Assembly: GCF_000423485.1 (NCBI RefSeq)
Contig: NZ_AUIB01000005.1
Span: 62,001 to 126,000, forward strand
DNA: 64,000 bases
Direction of reading: 5' to 3'
Source: Propionimicrobium lymphophilum DSM 4903
Lineage (GTDB): Bacteria; Actinomycetota; Actinomycetes; Propionibacteriales; Propionibacteriaceae
A model generated the notes under the pieces. That model did no database searches. It saw only the letters and a program-made list of their open reading frames with translations, and was not told where the DNA came from. A program made the position numbers and the translations under genes. Shown piece by piece: positions 1 to 9,647 of the stretch. Position 1 is the first letter of the stretch, and each line of letters begins with the position of its first letter.

Positions 1-27
1 TATTTTTCGCCGCAGCGGCAACCTGAT

Positions 28-46
28 CAGGCTATTGGGTAGCCTG
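28..46 (+). other. Leader hairpin abutting the treY ribosome binding site
   Basis: The arms CAGGCTA (28-34) and TAGCCTG (40-46) pair perfectly around a 5-nt loop. The stem ends directly before the GGAGGA Shine-Dalgarno of treY. It could modulate treY initiation or be the tail of an upstream intergenic structure; the upstream gene is outside the window. Confidence 0.4.
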
Positions 47-54
47 GAGGAGTT

Positions 55-2694
55 ATGAACAGCGAAAAAGAAGGCGTGACCACCTCCGCAGAGCAGAAGG
101 CAGCGGGCCAGCCGATTGCGGCTAGCCACCTGTCGTCTAGCGGCCACCGCACGCCGGTTTCAACATACAGAATTCAGTTGGGCCCCGAAATGACCTTCGA
201 CGACGCCAGGGACTCGCTCGACTACCTCGAGCGGCTGGGCGTAACAGATATCTACCTAAGTCCGATTCTGCAGGCAGCACCTGGCTCCACCCACGGCTAC
301 GACGTCGTAGACCCAACCCGGATCAGCGAGAGCCTCGGCGGACGCGAAGGCTTCGAACGCCTAGCCGACGACGCGCACAACCGAAACATAGGCGTCATCG
401 TTGACCTCGTGCCAAACCACATGGGCGTGCCCACGCCGATCTACCACAACAAGGCGCTGTGGTCGGTGCTTCGCGAAGGCCCGAACTCCGAATACGCCGA
501 ATGGTTCGACGGCACCGAAGACTCCGACGGCATCCTCATGCCGTTCCTGGGCGAGCGGATCGGCACTGCACTCGCGGAAGGCAAAATCACCCGCGAAGAA
601 ATGGTGGTGCCGGGCTTAGAAGATGAAGGCCCCGCCCCCGTGCTGAAGTACTACGACCACGTGTTCCCGGTTCGCGCCGGAACCGAATCGCTGCCGCTGC
701 CGATGTGCGTCGCCAAGCAGTACTACCGCCTTGCCTACTGGAAGGTGGCAAACGAGGAGCTCAACTTCCGTCGCTTCTTCGACGTCGACACCCTGCTCGC
801 CGTCCGCGTTGAGGACCCAGAGGTTTTCCAGGCCACCCACGCACTTCTCTTCGATCTTTACGCCGACGGAAAAATCGACGGCTTCCGCATCGACCACATC
901 GATGGCCTGGCCGACCCGCGCGGCTACCTGCGCAACCTGTCCCTGGCGACGGGCGGCGCATGGGTTACCGTCGAGAAAATCCTGGAGCCCGACGAAGAAC
1001 TCCCCCAAGATTGGCCGACTGCGGGCACGACCGGATACGACGCGTCCTGGCGGATCTCGCAGCTGCAGATCGACCCATCCGGGCACAACGAGATGGCCGC
1101 TGTTTTGCCAGACATCGGGGCTGTTCCGGAGCCGCTGTCCGTCACCATCGAAAAATCCAAGCGCGAGATCGCGACTGAGTCGCTGCACGCGGAGGTTTAC
1201 CGGATTGCGGACCTGGCGTACCAGATCTGCCACGACGACATCATGCTTCGCGACCACACGCATTCGTGGATTCAGCAGTGCATCACCGAGCTGGTGATCG
1301 CCTTCCCCCGCTACCGCGCCTACGTGGTGCCGGGCGAGCCGGCAGACAAAGAGGCCATCAGGCTGGTGGAGGAAGCCGCGAAGGTGGCCGCCACCAGACT
1401 CGACCCGCAGTTGCTAGACACCCTCGACGTCGTCGTCAACCTGGTTCTCGGCCGCGAAGTTGGTTCCGCGTCCCGCGCCCAACAGGACATCCGAGACGAA
1501 TTGGTCGTGCGCTTCCAGCAAACCTGCGGCGCGACCACCGCGAAGGGCGTAGAGGACACCGCCTACTACCGCAGTTCAACGCTCATCGCGCTGAACGAGG
1601 TGGGCGGTTCACCCGCCACCTGGAGCCTCGCCCCCGACGACTTCCACTCCTGGGCAGCGCACCAGGCCGCATATTGGCCGGCCGCCATGTCCGCCGGCTC
1701 TACACACGACAACAAGCGTTCAGAGGACGTCCGCGAACGCATCGGCGTGCTCAGCCAATTTGCCCCGCAGTGGCGTGGGCTGATCACCCAGCTGCACCCA
1801 TTCGCGGAAGGCGTCGAACCGGAGACCGAAAACTTCCTCTGGCAAACCCTTGCCGGCACCTGGACCGACGACGGCCCGATCGAAATCGAGCGCCTAAAGC
1901 AGTACATGATCAAGGCGTCCCGCGAGCAACAGTTGTGGACGACCTGGACCGAGCAAAACACCGAAGTCGAGCAGACCATGCTGGACGTCATCGACGCGAT
2001 CTACGCCAACGAAGACGTCATGGGCACGCTCGCCGACTGGTACAAGCTCACCAACCCGGCAGCGCGCGTCGCGATTCTTTCGCGCAAGGCGCTGCAGTTG
2101 ACCTGCCCGGGAGTCGCCGACACATTCAACACTTGCGAGACAACACAGAATTATCTGGTTGACCCGGACAACAGGCGTCCAGCGAACTTCGAAGAGCTTT
2201 CAGCGATGCTCGACCACGTCACCGAGCATTCGCCCCGGACGCTAGCTGAACAGAAAATGTTCTTGACAGCCAGGATCCTGCGGCTGCGTAGACGTCGCCC
2301 GGAAGTTTTCGTCGGGCCGAACGCCAGCTACCGCCCGTTGGCTTGTTCAACGGGTCACGTCGTCGCCTACGCACGCGGAGCAGAGGCGCAAGTGGTGACG
2401 ATCGCAGCACGCCTCTACCGTGGCATCCAAAAGTCCGAAGGGTTCACAGACCACACCGTCGTGCTGCCGCCTGGGCAGTGGATCGACGTTCTCACCCAGA
2501 AGGAATTCCCCGGTGGCGAGGCCAAGGTGCGTGATCTGCTGGAAAGATTCCCATGCGCTGTGCTCGAAAACCTTGACGATAATCCCGGCACCGAGACCAT
2601 CGCGGCGATCCCCGAACCGGCCGAGAAAACGGTCGAGAAACCGGACATGTTGAGCTGGCTCGTGCGCCGATTCAGCAAGAAAAACGACGAATAA
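55..2694 (+). CDS. treY: Malto-oligosyltrehalose synthase (TreY)
   Basis: This GH13 enzyme isomerises the reducing-end alpha-1,4 bond of malto-oligosaccharides to alpha,alpha-1,1, giving maltooligosyl trehalose in the cytoplasm. At 879 aa it is slightly longer than typical TreY. Visible motifs are the early beta-strand block YLSPILQA..THGYDV, DLVPNHMG (about residue 118), the nucleophile region DGFRIDHIDGL (about 274), an acid in TVEKIL (about 304) and the TreY-typical STHDNKRSEDVRERI (about 550). The normally conserved YQGTE element before LVDPDNRRP reads FNTCE here (about 684). The ATG at 55 follows a strong GGAGGA. treZ lies 54 bp downstream on the same strand, so the two form an operon. 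The C-terminal tail is charged and not recognised. The assignment is firm. Confidence 0.96.
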   Translation: MNSEKEGVTTSAEQKAAGQPIAASHLSSSGHRTPVSTYRIQLGPEMTFDDARDSLDYLERLGVTDIYLSPILQAAPGSTHGYDVVDPTRISESLGGREGFERLADDAHNRNIGVIVDLVPNHMGVPTPIYHNKALWSVLREGPNSEYAEWFDGTEDSDGILMPFLGERIGTALAEGKITREEMVVPGLEDEGPAPVLKYYDHVFPVRAGTESLPLPMCVAKQYYRLAYWKVANEELNFRRFFDVDTLLAVRVEDPEVFQATHALLFDLYADGKIDGFRIDHIDGLADPRGYLRNLSLATGGAWVTVEKILEPDEELPQDWPTAGTTGYDASWRISQLQIDPSGHNEMAAVLPDIGAVPEPLSVTIEKSKREIATESLHAEVYRIADLAYQICHDDIMLRDHTHSWIQQCITELVIAFPRYRAYVVPGEPADKEAIRLVEEAAKVAATRLDPQLLDTLDVVVNLVLGREVGSASRAQQDIRDELVVRFQQTCGATTAKGVEDTAYYRSSTLIALNEVGGSPATWSLAPDDFHSWAAHQAAYWPAAMSAGSTHDNKRSEDVRERIGVLSQFAPQWRGLITQLHPFAEGVEPETENFLWQTLAGTWTDDGPIEIERLKQYMIKASREQQLWTTWTEQNTEVEQTMLDVIDAIYANEDVMGTLADWYKLTNPAARVAILSRKALQLTCPGVADTFNTCETTQNYLVDPDNRRPANFEELSAMLDHVTEHSPRTLAEQKMFLTARILRLRRRRPEVFVGPNASYRPLACSTGHVVAYARGAEAQVVTIAARLYRGIQKSEGFTDHTVVLPPGQWIDVLTQKEFPGGEAKVRDLLERFPCAVLENLDDNPGTETIAAIPEPAEKTVEKPDMLSWLVRRFSKKNDE

Positions 2695-2697
2695 ATC

Positions 2698-2735
2698 TGT
2701 GGGGTTTCGCTCGCTGTGCCGGGCGGAACCCCACA
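2698..2735 (+). other. Intercistronic hairpin between treY and treZ
   Basis: TGTGGGGTTTCGC (2698-2710) pairs with GCGGAACCCCACA (2723-2735) with one mismatch around a 12-nt loop. There is no T-tract after it, so it is unlikely to be an intrinsic terminator. It may instead stabilise the message or partially attenuate treZ. Confidence 0.5.
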
Positions 2736-2748
2736 TTTGGAGTGAAAA

Positions 2749-4509
2749 ATGGTTGAAATAAAGCTTTGGGCGCCGTCAGCGAAGACCGCGCACGCCGTAA
2801 TCGTCGACCCGCTACCGGAGCAGCTTTCCGGGCGCCTCGATCAGCCGCTGAGCGACGAGGCGTTGGCAGGTTGCCAGCGGTTGGAGATGCACAAGAGCGG
2901 CGAGAACTTCACCATTTCGCTTCCGGCCGACACCAATTACCTGCTGTCTATCGACGACGGCTCCCCGCGTCCCGACCCGCGTTCTGCGGCCCAGCCTTGG
3001 GGTGTGCATGGGCCGTCGAGAACATTCGACGCAGGCGCCTACCGGTGGCGCACCCCGCAGGCGAGCCACAGTGTACTTGGCGACGTCATCTACGAGCTGC
3101 ACATCGGCACGTTCACATCTGAAGGAACGCTGGAATCGGCCATCGAGCGTCTCGGCCACCTCAAAGATCTCGGTGTTAAGACCATCGAGCTGATGCCGGT
3201 CTCGCCGTTCCCCGGCAAGCGCGGCTGGGGCTACGACGGCGTCTATTGGTATGGGGTCCAGGAATCTTACGGTGGCCCGGAGGCCCTGCAGCGATTCGTC
3301 GACGCGGCCCACGCGCAGGATCTTGCAGTCTGCCTGGACGTCGTCTACAACCACTTCGGCCCGGCCGGCAACTACGCGACAACTTTCGCACCGTTCTTCA
3401 CCAAGAAGCACACCACCCCTTGGGGAGACGCCATCAACCTCGACGACGAAGGTTGCGAGGGAGTTCGCAAGTTCATCGTCGAGGCAGCGTTGCGCTGGCT
3501 GCGCGATTTCCGCATCGACGCGCTACGCCTGGACGCGGTTCACGCGCTGATCGACGATTCGCCCGTCCACATCCTCGCGGAACTTTCCGAGAAGGTCGAT
3601 GAGCTCGAGGCCGAGCTGTGCCTGAAAAAGACTCTCATCGCCGAATCGGACATGAACCAGCCGCGCATGGTGCTGCCGGTTGCTGATGGCGGGCTAGGCA
3701 TCGACGGGCAGTGGGACGACGACGTCCACCACGCGCTACACTCGTACCTGACCGGCGAAACCTTCGGCTACTACATCGACTTCGGCGCGCCGGAAACACT
3801 CGCCAAAGCGCTTGAACAGGTATTCGTCCACGACGGCTGCTACTCAACTTTCCGTAAGCAGGACTGGGGAGCTCCGGTTCCCGAAACCCTGAGCCGAAAA
3901 AGATTCGTCATCTCGACGCAAAACCACGACCAGGTGGGTAACCGCGGCCAGGGCGACCGCCCCGAGGAGCGCCTGCCCCAAGGCCTACAGGCCGCAAGCG
4001 CAGCAATCCTGCTGCTTTCGCCGTTCACCCCGATGATCTTCCAGGGCCAGGAATGGGCAACAAAAGGCAGGTTCCAGTTCTTCACCGACCATGACGCCAG
4101 CCTAGGAAAAGACGTCAGCGAGGGCCGGATGGAGGAGTTCGGCGCGCACGGCTGGGAGGAAATCTACGGCGAAAACCCGTGGGTGCCCGACCCGCAGAGC
4201 CCCGAGACTTTCGAAGCCAGCACACTGGACTGGGATGAAAGCGGGCGTGGTCGGCACGCTGAGATGCTTCAGTGGTACAAGGAACTGATCCTGCTTCGCG
4301 GCGAGTTGACCGACGAGCAGATCAAGTGCGATTGGGGCAATGGCTGGTTCAGAATGAAAAGCGGCGGGTTGACCGTAGTGGTCAATAGCGACGGCGAACC
4401 AGACCTGATTGGCCAAAACCCCAGTGAGATTCTGGCCAGTTGGGGCGAGGTTTCTTACGACGACGGCAGACTGAGGCTCGGCAAAGACTCAGTGGCCATC
4501 CTGCATTAA
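2749..4509 (+). CDS. treZ: Malto-oligosyltrehalose trehalohydrolase (TreZ)
   Basis: TreZ hydrolyses the bond next to the terminal trehalosyl unit made by TreY, releasing free trehalose. The 586-aa length is normal. The N-terminal beta-sandwich (about 1-100, with WAPSA near the start) is followed by the GH13 barrel: GYDGVYWYGVQESYGGP (about 161), DVVYNHFGPAGNY (about 197), the nucleophile in LRLDAVHAL (about 258), the acid in LIAESDMNQPR (about 295) and STQNHDQVGNRG (about 387). The start ATG has GGAGTG upstream. treY and treZ together form the glycogen/maltodextrin-to-trehalose pathway. The third partner, the debranching enzyme TreX, is not in the window and would be expected upstream or elsewhere. 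Confidence 0.96.
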   Translation: MVEIKLWAPSAKTAHAVIVDPLPEQLSGRLDQPLSDEALAGCQRLEMHKSGENFTISLPADTNYLLSIDDGSPRPDPRSAAQPWGVHGPSRTFDAGAYRWRTPQASHSVLGDVIYELHIGTFTSEGTLESAIERLGHLKDLGVKTIELMPVSPFPGKRGWGYDGVYWYGVQESYGGPEALQRFVDAAHAQDLAVCLDVVYNHFGPAGNYATTFAPFFTKKHTTPWGDAINLDDEGCEGVRKFIVEAALRWLRDFRIDALRLDAVHALIDDSPVHILAELSEKVDELEAELCLKKTLIAESDMNQPRMVLPVADGGLGIDGQWDDDVHHALHSYLTGETFGYYIDFGAPETLAKALEQVFVHDGCYSTFRKQDWGAPVPETLSRKRFVISTQNHDQVGNRGQGDRPEERLPQGLQAASAAILLLSPFTPMIFQGQEWATKGRFQFFTDHDASLGKDVSEGRMEEFGAHGWEEIYGENPWVPDPQSPETFEASTLDWDESGRGRHAEMLQWYKELILLRGELTDEQIKCDWGNGWFRMKSGGLTVVVNSDGEPDLIGQNPSEILASWGEVSYDDGRLRLGKDSVAILH

Positions 4510-4546
4510 AAACCTGGACCCGGTGAATGTCCACCAGATCCAGGTT
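4508..4546 (-). terminator. Rho-independent terminator of the dnaK operon
   Basis: On the minus strand the arms at 4539-4546 and 4511-4518 (AACCTGGA/TCCAGGTT) pair, with an inner GGTG/CACC extension, and are followed by TTTTT. It lies just past the hspR stop and also separates the operon from convergent treZ. Confidence 0.75.
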
Positions 4547-4558
4547 AGATATTGAGGA

Positions 4559-4969
4559 TTATCGATCTATCGCCAGCAGATCGCGTCGGATTCTGCCATG
4601 ATAAATACTTCCGCCGACGGTGGCCGTGAACACCCTGTGTTCGTCTCCCCTAGCCAAAACCTGTTCGAGCAGCTCGGAAAGTTCCTCGTTGCGCTTCTTC
4701 AACGAATCGATCTGATTGCTCATCTCGATGATGCGTCGAATGCCATTCAGGTTGACGCCCTCCTCCTGACTCAGGTGCTGAATCAGCCTCAGTTTACTGA
4801 CATCCCTGGGGCTGTAGCGGCGTCGCCCGCTCCTAGTGCGGTTCGGCACGACCAGCCCGATGCGGTCGTATTGCCGCAGCGTCTGGGCGTGCATCCCGGC
4901 CAGCTCTGCGGCCACGGACACCGCAAAAATCGGGGCGTCCGGGTCTAGCCGCTCGGGTAACTTAGCCAT
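4559..4969 (-). CDS. hspR: Heat-shock repressor HspR (MerR family)
   Basis: HspR is the autoregulated repressor of the dnaK operon in actinobacteria and acts with DnaK as co-repressor. The 136-aa protein opens with a MerR-type winged helix-turn-helix (about residues 14-85: VAAELAGMHAQTLRQYDRIGL, then RSGRRRYSPRDVSKLRLIQHL). A short coiled coil follows (about 85-112, SLKKRNEELSELLEQVL). Its ATG overlaps the dnaJ stop in TAATG (shared A at 4969), so it is translationally coupled as the last gene of dnaK-grpE-dnaJ-hspR. The matching HAIR operator is at 8783-8803. Confidence 0.95.
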   Translation of the reverse strand: MAKLPERLDPDAPIFAVSVAAELAGMHAQTLRQYDRIGLVVPNRTRSGRRRYSPRDVSKLRLIQHLSQEEGVNLNGIRRIIEMSNQIDSLKKRNEELSELLEQVLARGDEHRVFTATVGGSIYHGRIRRDLLAIDR

Positions 4970-6084
4970 TAGTTATCACCCAGCAGCCTGGTGCGCGGAT
5001 TCAGCTGATTTGCGGCACGGTCAAACTCGCGCAGCTTCTCCTTGGCATTGTCGTCGAGGAAGCTCGGCACCTGCACCTCGATCTTGACCAGCAGGTCGCC
5101 CGCCGATTTCTTGGCAGGTTTGATGCCGCGACCGCGGACCCGAAGCACCCGACCATTCGGGGTGCCGGCCGGTAGACGCAGCTTCACGGTGCCACCCTCG
5201 AGCGTCGGGACGTCGATCTCCGCACCCAAAGCAGCCTCGCTGAACGTCACGGGGACGGTGATGGTCAGGTTTTTTCCATCGCGTCCGAAGACGGGATGCT
5301 CCCGCACCTTCACCTTCACGTACAGGTCGCCGTTCGGGCCACCGTTGCTGCCGGAGCCACCGCGCTCGCGGATTCGCACGCGTTGGCCGTCGGAAACGCC
5401 CTCGGGCAGGCGCACATTCACGTTGCGGTGCGAGTTCGAACGTCCGGTGCCTCGGCAATCTGGGCAGGGCTCGTCGACGACGAGGCCACGCCCACCACAC
5501 TCGGTGCAAGTCATGCGCATACCGCCCTGGTTCTTCATGCCAGCGCCCTGGCAGGACGGGCAAACCTTGGGCTGGGTGCCGGCCTTAGTGCCGGTACCTC
5601 TGCAAGTGCTGCAGGCGTGCTGGTCGGAAACCTTAACCGAAACCGTGGCACCCTTGACGGCGTCCATGAAGTCGATCGTCACCGTGCCCTCAACGTCCGC
5701 GCCCTTCTGCGGAGTGGTCGGCTTGCGGCCGCCCGCGTTGAACAACCCGCCGAAGATGTCGCCCAGGCCGTCAGCGCCGCCGAATCCCTTCAGGACATCG
5801 TCGATGTTGCCGGTGAACGTCGTGGTGCGCGAGCCTCCACCCGGGAAGTGGAAGCCACCGGGCGGCATCGCCCTCTCGGCGTCGTACTTTTTGCGCTTCT
5901 TAGGGTCGCTAAGGACGTCATGGGCCTCGGAGGCCTCCTTGAACCGCTGCTCGGCAGCCTTGTCTCCAGGATGCTGATCGGGGTGATTATCCCTGGCGAT
6001 CTTTCGGAACGCCTTCTTGATCTGTTCCTGCTTGGCGTTCTTAGGCACGCCAAGCACCTTGTAATAGTCTTTTTCTGCGCTCAT
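4969..6084 (-). CDS. dnaJ: Chaperone DnaJ
   Basis: DnaJ is the co-chaperone that delivers substrates to DnaK and stimulates its ATPase. The 371-aa class A protein has an N-terminal J domain with HPD at residues 34-36. A Gly/Phe-rich linker follows (about 75-120), then four CxxCxGxG zinc-finger repeats (CSTCRGTG, CPSCQGAG, CTECGGRG, CPDCRGTG; about 155-215) and the C-terminal substrate-binding beta domains. The ATG is preceded by AGGAGGG. grpE lies 40 bp upstream. The linkage to hspR marks it as the HspR-regulated DnaJ of actinobacteria, which usually carry a second dnaJ elsewhere. Confidence 0.96.
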   Translation of the reverse strand: MSAEKDYYKVLGVPKNAKQEQIKKAFRKIARDNHPDQHPGDKAAEQRFKEASEAHDVLSDPKKRKKYDAERAMPPGGFHFPGGGSRTTTFTGNIDDVLKGFGGADGLGDIFGGLFNAGGRKPTTPQKGADVEGTVTIDFMDAVKGATVSVKVSDQHACSTCRGTGTKAGTQPKVCPSCQGAGMKNQGGMRMTCTECGGRGLVVDEPCPDCRGTGRSNSHRNVNVRLPEGVSDGQRVRIRERGGSGSNGGPNGDLYVKVKVREHPVFGRDGKNLTITVPVTFSEAALGAEIDVPTLEGGTVKLRLPAGTPNGRVLRVRGRGIKPAKKSAGDLLVKIEVQVPSFLDDNAKEKLREFDRAANQLNPRTRLLGDN

Positions 6085-6124
6085 CGTGCCCTCCTAACTA
6101 AAGCGCTATATCTTTTCCGAGAAT

Positions 6125-6745
6125 TCAGTTGTCCTCGGTTCCTTCTTGCTTGTCAGCCTCGGTCTTCGGCTCTTCAGCCTGCGATTCCTCAGCCTTATCC
6201 TCTTCCGCTTCGCCGGTTGGCATGGCAACAACAACCCTGGCCGGACGAACCGTCTGACCGTTGATCTGGTAGCCAACCTGCATGACCTCGTGAATTGTCG
6301 GCTCGCCGGTGCCGGCGACGGGCTGCTGCATCAGAGCCTCGTGGATCAACGGATTGAACTCTTCGCCGACCTCGCCAACCTTAACCATGCCGTACTGACG
6401 GGCAACCTTGATGAACTCGTCCGCGGTCAGTTTGAAGCCATCGCTCAGGTGCCCCATGTTCTGGGCCGCAACGATCGAGTCGAAGGCAGGCATCAAGTCG
6501 CGAAGCACAGCATCAATTCCGGACTGCCTGGCAAGCGGGCGGTCGCGGTCGACGCGCTTCTTGTAGTTGACGTACTCGGCCTGCAAACGCTGCAGGTCCT
6601 CCGTGCGTTCGGCAAGCTGCTTCTTCAACTCGGCGACCTCGTCGACGCTCGCGTCAGCATCTGGCGAAGCCTGTTGCGCCGCCTCCCCTGCCTGAGCCTC
6701 GGGATCCGGGGCCTGGTCGGCGACTGTCTTGTCTACCTCACTCAT
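6125..6745 (-). CDS. grpE: Nucleotide exchange factor GrpE
   Basis: GrpE releases ADP from DnaK to reset the chaperone cycle. I chose the internal start giving MSEVDKTV (206 aa) because GGA lies about 8 nt upstream. An upstream in-frame start would add 28 residues unlike GrpE. The acidic N-terminus leads into a long coiled coil (about 45-85, VAELKKQLAERTEDLQRLQ..YVNYKKR). The conserved beta-wing block follows: LMPAFDSI, the region from VKVGEVGEEFNPLIHEAL, and YQINGQTVRPARVVVA. The C-terminal tail is strongly acidic. It lies between dnaK and dnaJ. Confidence 0.94.
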   Translation of the reverse strand: MSEVDKTVADQAPDPEAQAGEAAQQASPDADASVDEVAELKKQLAERTEDLQRLQAEYVNYKKRVDRDRPLARQSGIDAVLRDLMPAFDSIVAAQNMGHLSDGFKLTADEFIKVARQYGMVKVGEVGEEFNPLIHEALMQQPVAGTGEPTIHEVMQVGYQINGQTVRPARVVVAMPTGEAEEDKAEESQAEEPKTEADKQEGTEDN

Positions 6746-6793
6746 ATCTATTCCTAAAGTCTTGTAATTGAACCCCATAGGGGCAACGGAAAC

Positions 6794-6820
6794 GGGGCCG
6801 GCCGGGATTCGGCCGGCCCC
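6794..6820 (-). other. GC-rich hairpin in the dnaK-grpE gap
   Basis: GGGGCCGGCC (6794-6803) and GGCCGGCCCC (6811-6820) form a perfect 10-bp stem with a 7-nt loop in the 104-bp gap between dnaK and grpE. No T-tract follows on the minus strand. Such a hairpin could stabilise the dnaK end of the message or reduce read-through, giving more DnaK than GrpE and DnaJ. Confidence 0.55.
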
Positions 6821-6849
6821 ACTAACCAATGGGGTCTAGCCCCTAATGG

Positions 6850-8712
<1,863 letters not shown>

Positions 8713-8782
8713 GTTTCCTCCTATATAAGTCAAAAGCTAAAAGTCTGTTATTCAAGCTGAGCCTGTTTGACTCAACTTACAA

Positions 8783-8803
8783 CTTGAGTTCACTAGACTC
8801 AAC
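8783..8803 (-). promoter_or_regulatory. HAIR element (HspR operator) upstream of dnaK
   Basis: CTTGAGT-N7-ACTCAAC matches the known HAIR consensus CTTGAGT-N7-ACTCAAG at 13 of 14 defined positions. A weaker half-conserved copy, GCTGAGC-N7-ACTCAAC, lies at 8756-8776 in the same spacing, so two tandem operators are plausible. Both lie 40-90 bp upstream of the dnaK ATG, where they would cover the promoter. Confidence 0.85.
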
Positions 8804-8843
8804 TCCGACCCGCTCAGAGTTATTCCCGACCTTTAAAATTAAT

Positions 8844-9076
8844 TTTTGTATTTCATCGTCGTTTGAGACCAAGCCCGAGTACGCAGACAAGTGGATGGGC
8901 ATCGTCCACGACTTCACCGAAGCAACCCGCAAGGAGCCGGCCCGCACGTCAACAGCGCCTATTTCAAGAAGGCTATGGAAGACATGCGCCCTGTGATCGT
9001 CGCCACCCCGAAGATCGTCAGCCGCCAGGTCGAAGGCGAAGGCTGGGACGAAATGGGCGAGCTAAAAATCGACTAA
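8844..9076 (+). pseudogene. Antibiotic biosynthesis monooxygenase (YgiN-type) pseudogene
   Basis: Two fragments of one small monooxygenase are readable in different frames. The first is FETKPEYADKWMGIVHDF followed by TEATRKEP (from 8862). The second is HVNSAYFKKAMEDMRPVI, continuing through ATPKIV to GWDEMGELKID (to 9076). In intact family members the intervening segment, roughly 25-30 residues around CLFFEWSRS and DEAG, joins them. Here it is missing and the reading frame is lost. No convincing start codon or ribosome site remains. This is a decayed gene with an internal frameshifting deletion. Confidence 0.7.
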
Positions 9077-9125
9077 TCCTTTTCTTAGATTCATCTGAGC
9101 AGACGCGATTATCGGGAACCGGAAA

Positions 9126-9302
9126 GTTCGTAGTTGAGCTTTTTGGTTCCCGTTAAATTTTGACGTGTTAGCGGGGATGAAAAAGTTCATAGTCGGACTT
9201 TTTGGTTCTTGTTAATTCGTCAGGAATCAACGAGTGCAGAAAAGCTCGAGTACGGATTTTTCGGTTCCCGATGTTTCGGCGACGTGCTGATCGGTTTAAG
9301 CG
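9126..9302. repeat. Three-unit degenerate tandem repeat with 59-bp period (array A)
   Basis: Units begin at 9126, 9185 and 9244, exactly 59 bp apart. They share the core GTTCGTAGTCGAGCTTTTT then GGTTCCCGTTAAAT, with a later block GAATCAACG. The second array at 45185-45361 has the same core and period. Unit 1 also makes an inverted repeat with upstream sequence (CGGGAACC at about 9116 with GGTTCCCG ending about 9153). No coding potential is evident. Confidence 0.7.
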
Positions 9303-9416
9303 CACACGGCTGCTGGCCTGGGTTGGCTTATTAAGTGGTCTCAACATTACTGCGGCAGATTTGGCTCGTAGACGAGCCCTTTTTGACGCAATAATTCGGA
9401 TGACCACCTAAAGGAA

Positions 9417-9549
9417 TGAGGTTGTGGGAGTTCGGGTCTTTGAAGGAACATCAAGGCGTGGCGAGAGCGACGACATTCAAACGCGAACGCGTTTGAATCA
9501 GGAGCGAAGACACGTAGCCAGTGACGCAAAGACCCGAATCCCACAACCG
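9417..9549 (+). repeat. 133-bp terminal-inverted-repeat element, copy 1
   Basis: The ends are GGTTGTGGGAGTTCGGGTC with TTTG, and the reverse complement of that arm with a one-base indel. Internally, 9475-9498 is a perfect hairpin (ATTCAAACGC-GAAC-GCGTTTGAAT). The element is 97-98% identical to 45367-45499 (three substitutions) in the same orientation. It contains no credible gene. It could be a miniature mobile element or a structured RNA. The rest of 9077-9647 holds only array A and unassigned sequence. Confidence 0.8.
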
Positions 9550-9647
9550 TCGAAAAGTAACCAGACCAGCAACCGACCTAACCTGAACAGGCCGACCGCT
9601 TCGGAACAAGAAACCCGGCAAATAAACCCGTCACTTATGCAAGAGCA

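Noticed and set aside
9126-9302. Possible CRISPR array (regular 59-bp period)
   Set aside because: The conserved blocks extend through almost the whole unit and drift gradually, so there is no sharp repeat/spacer boundary. Only three units exist and no cas genes are near.
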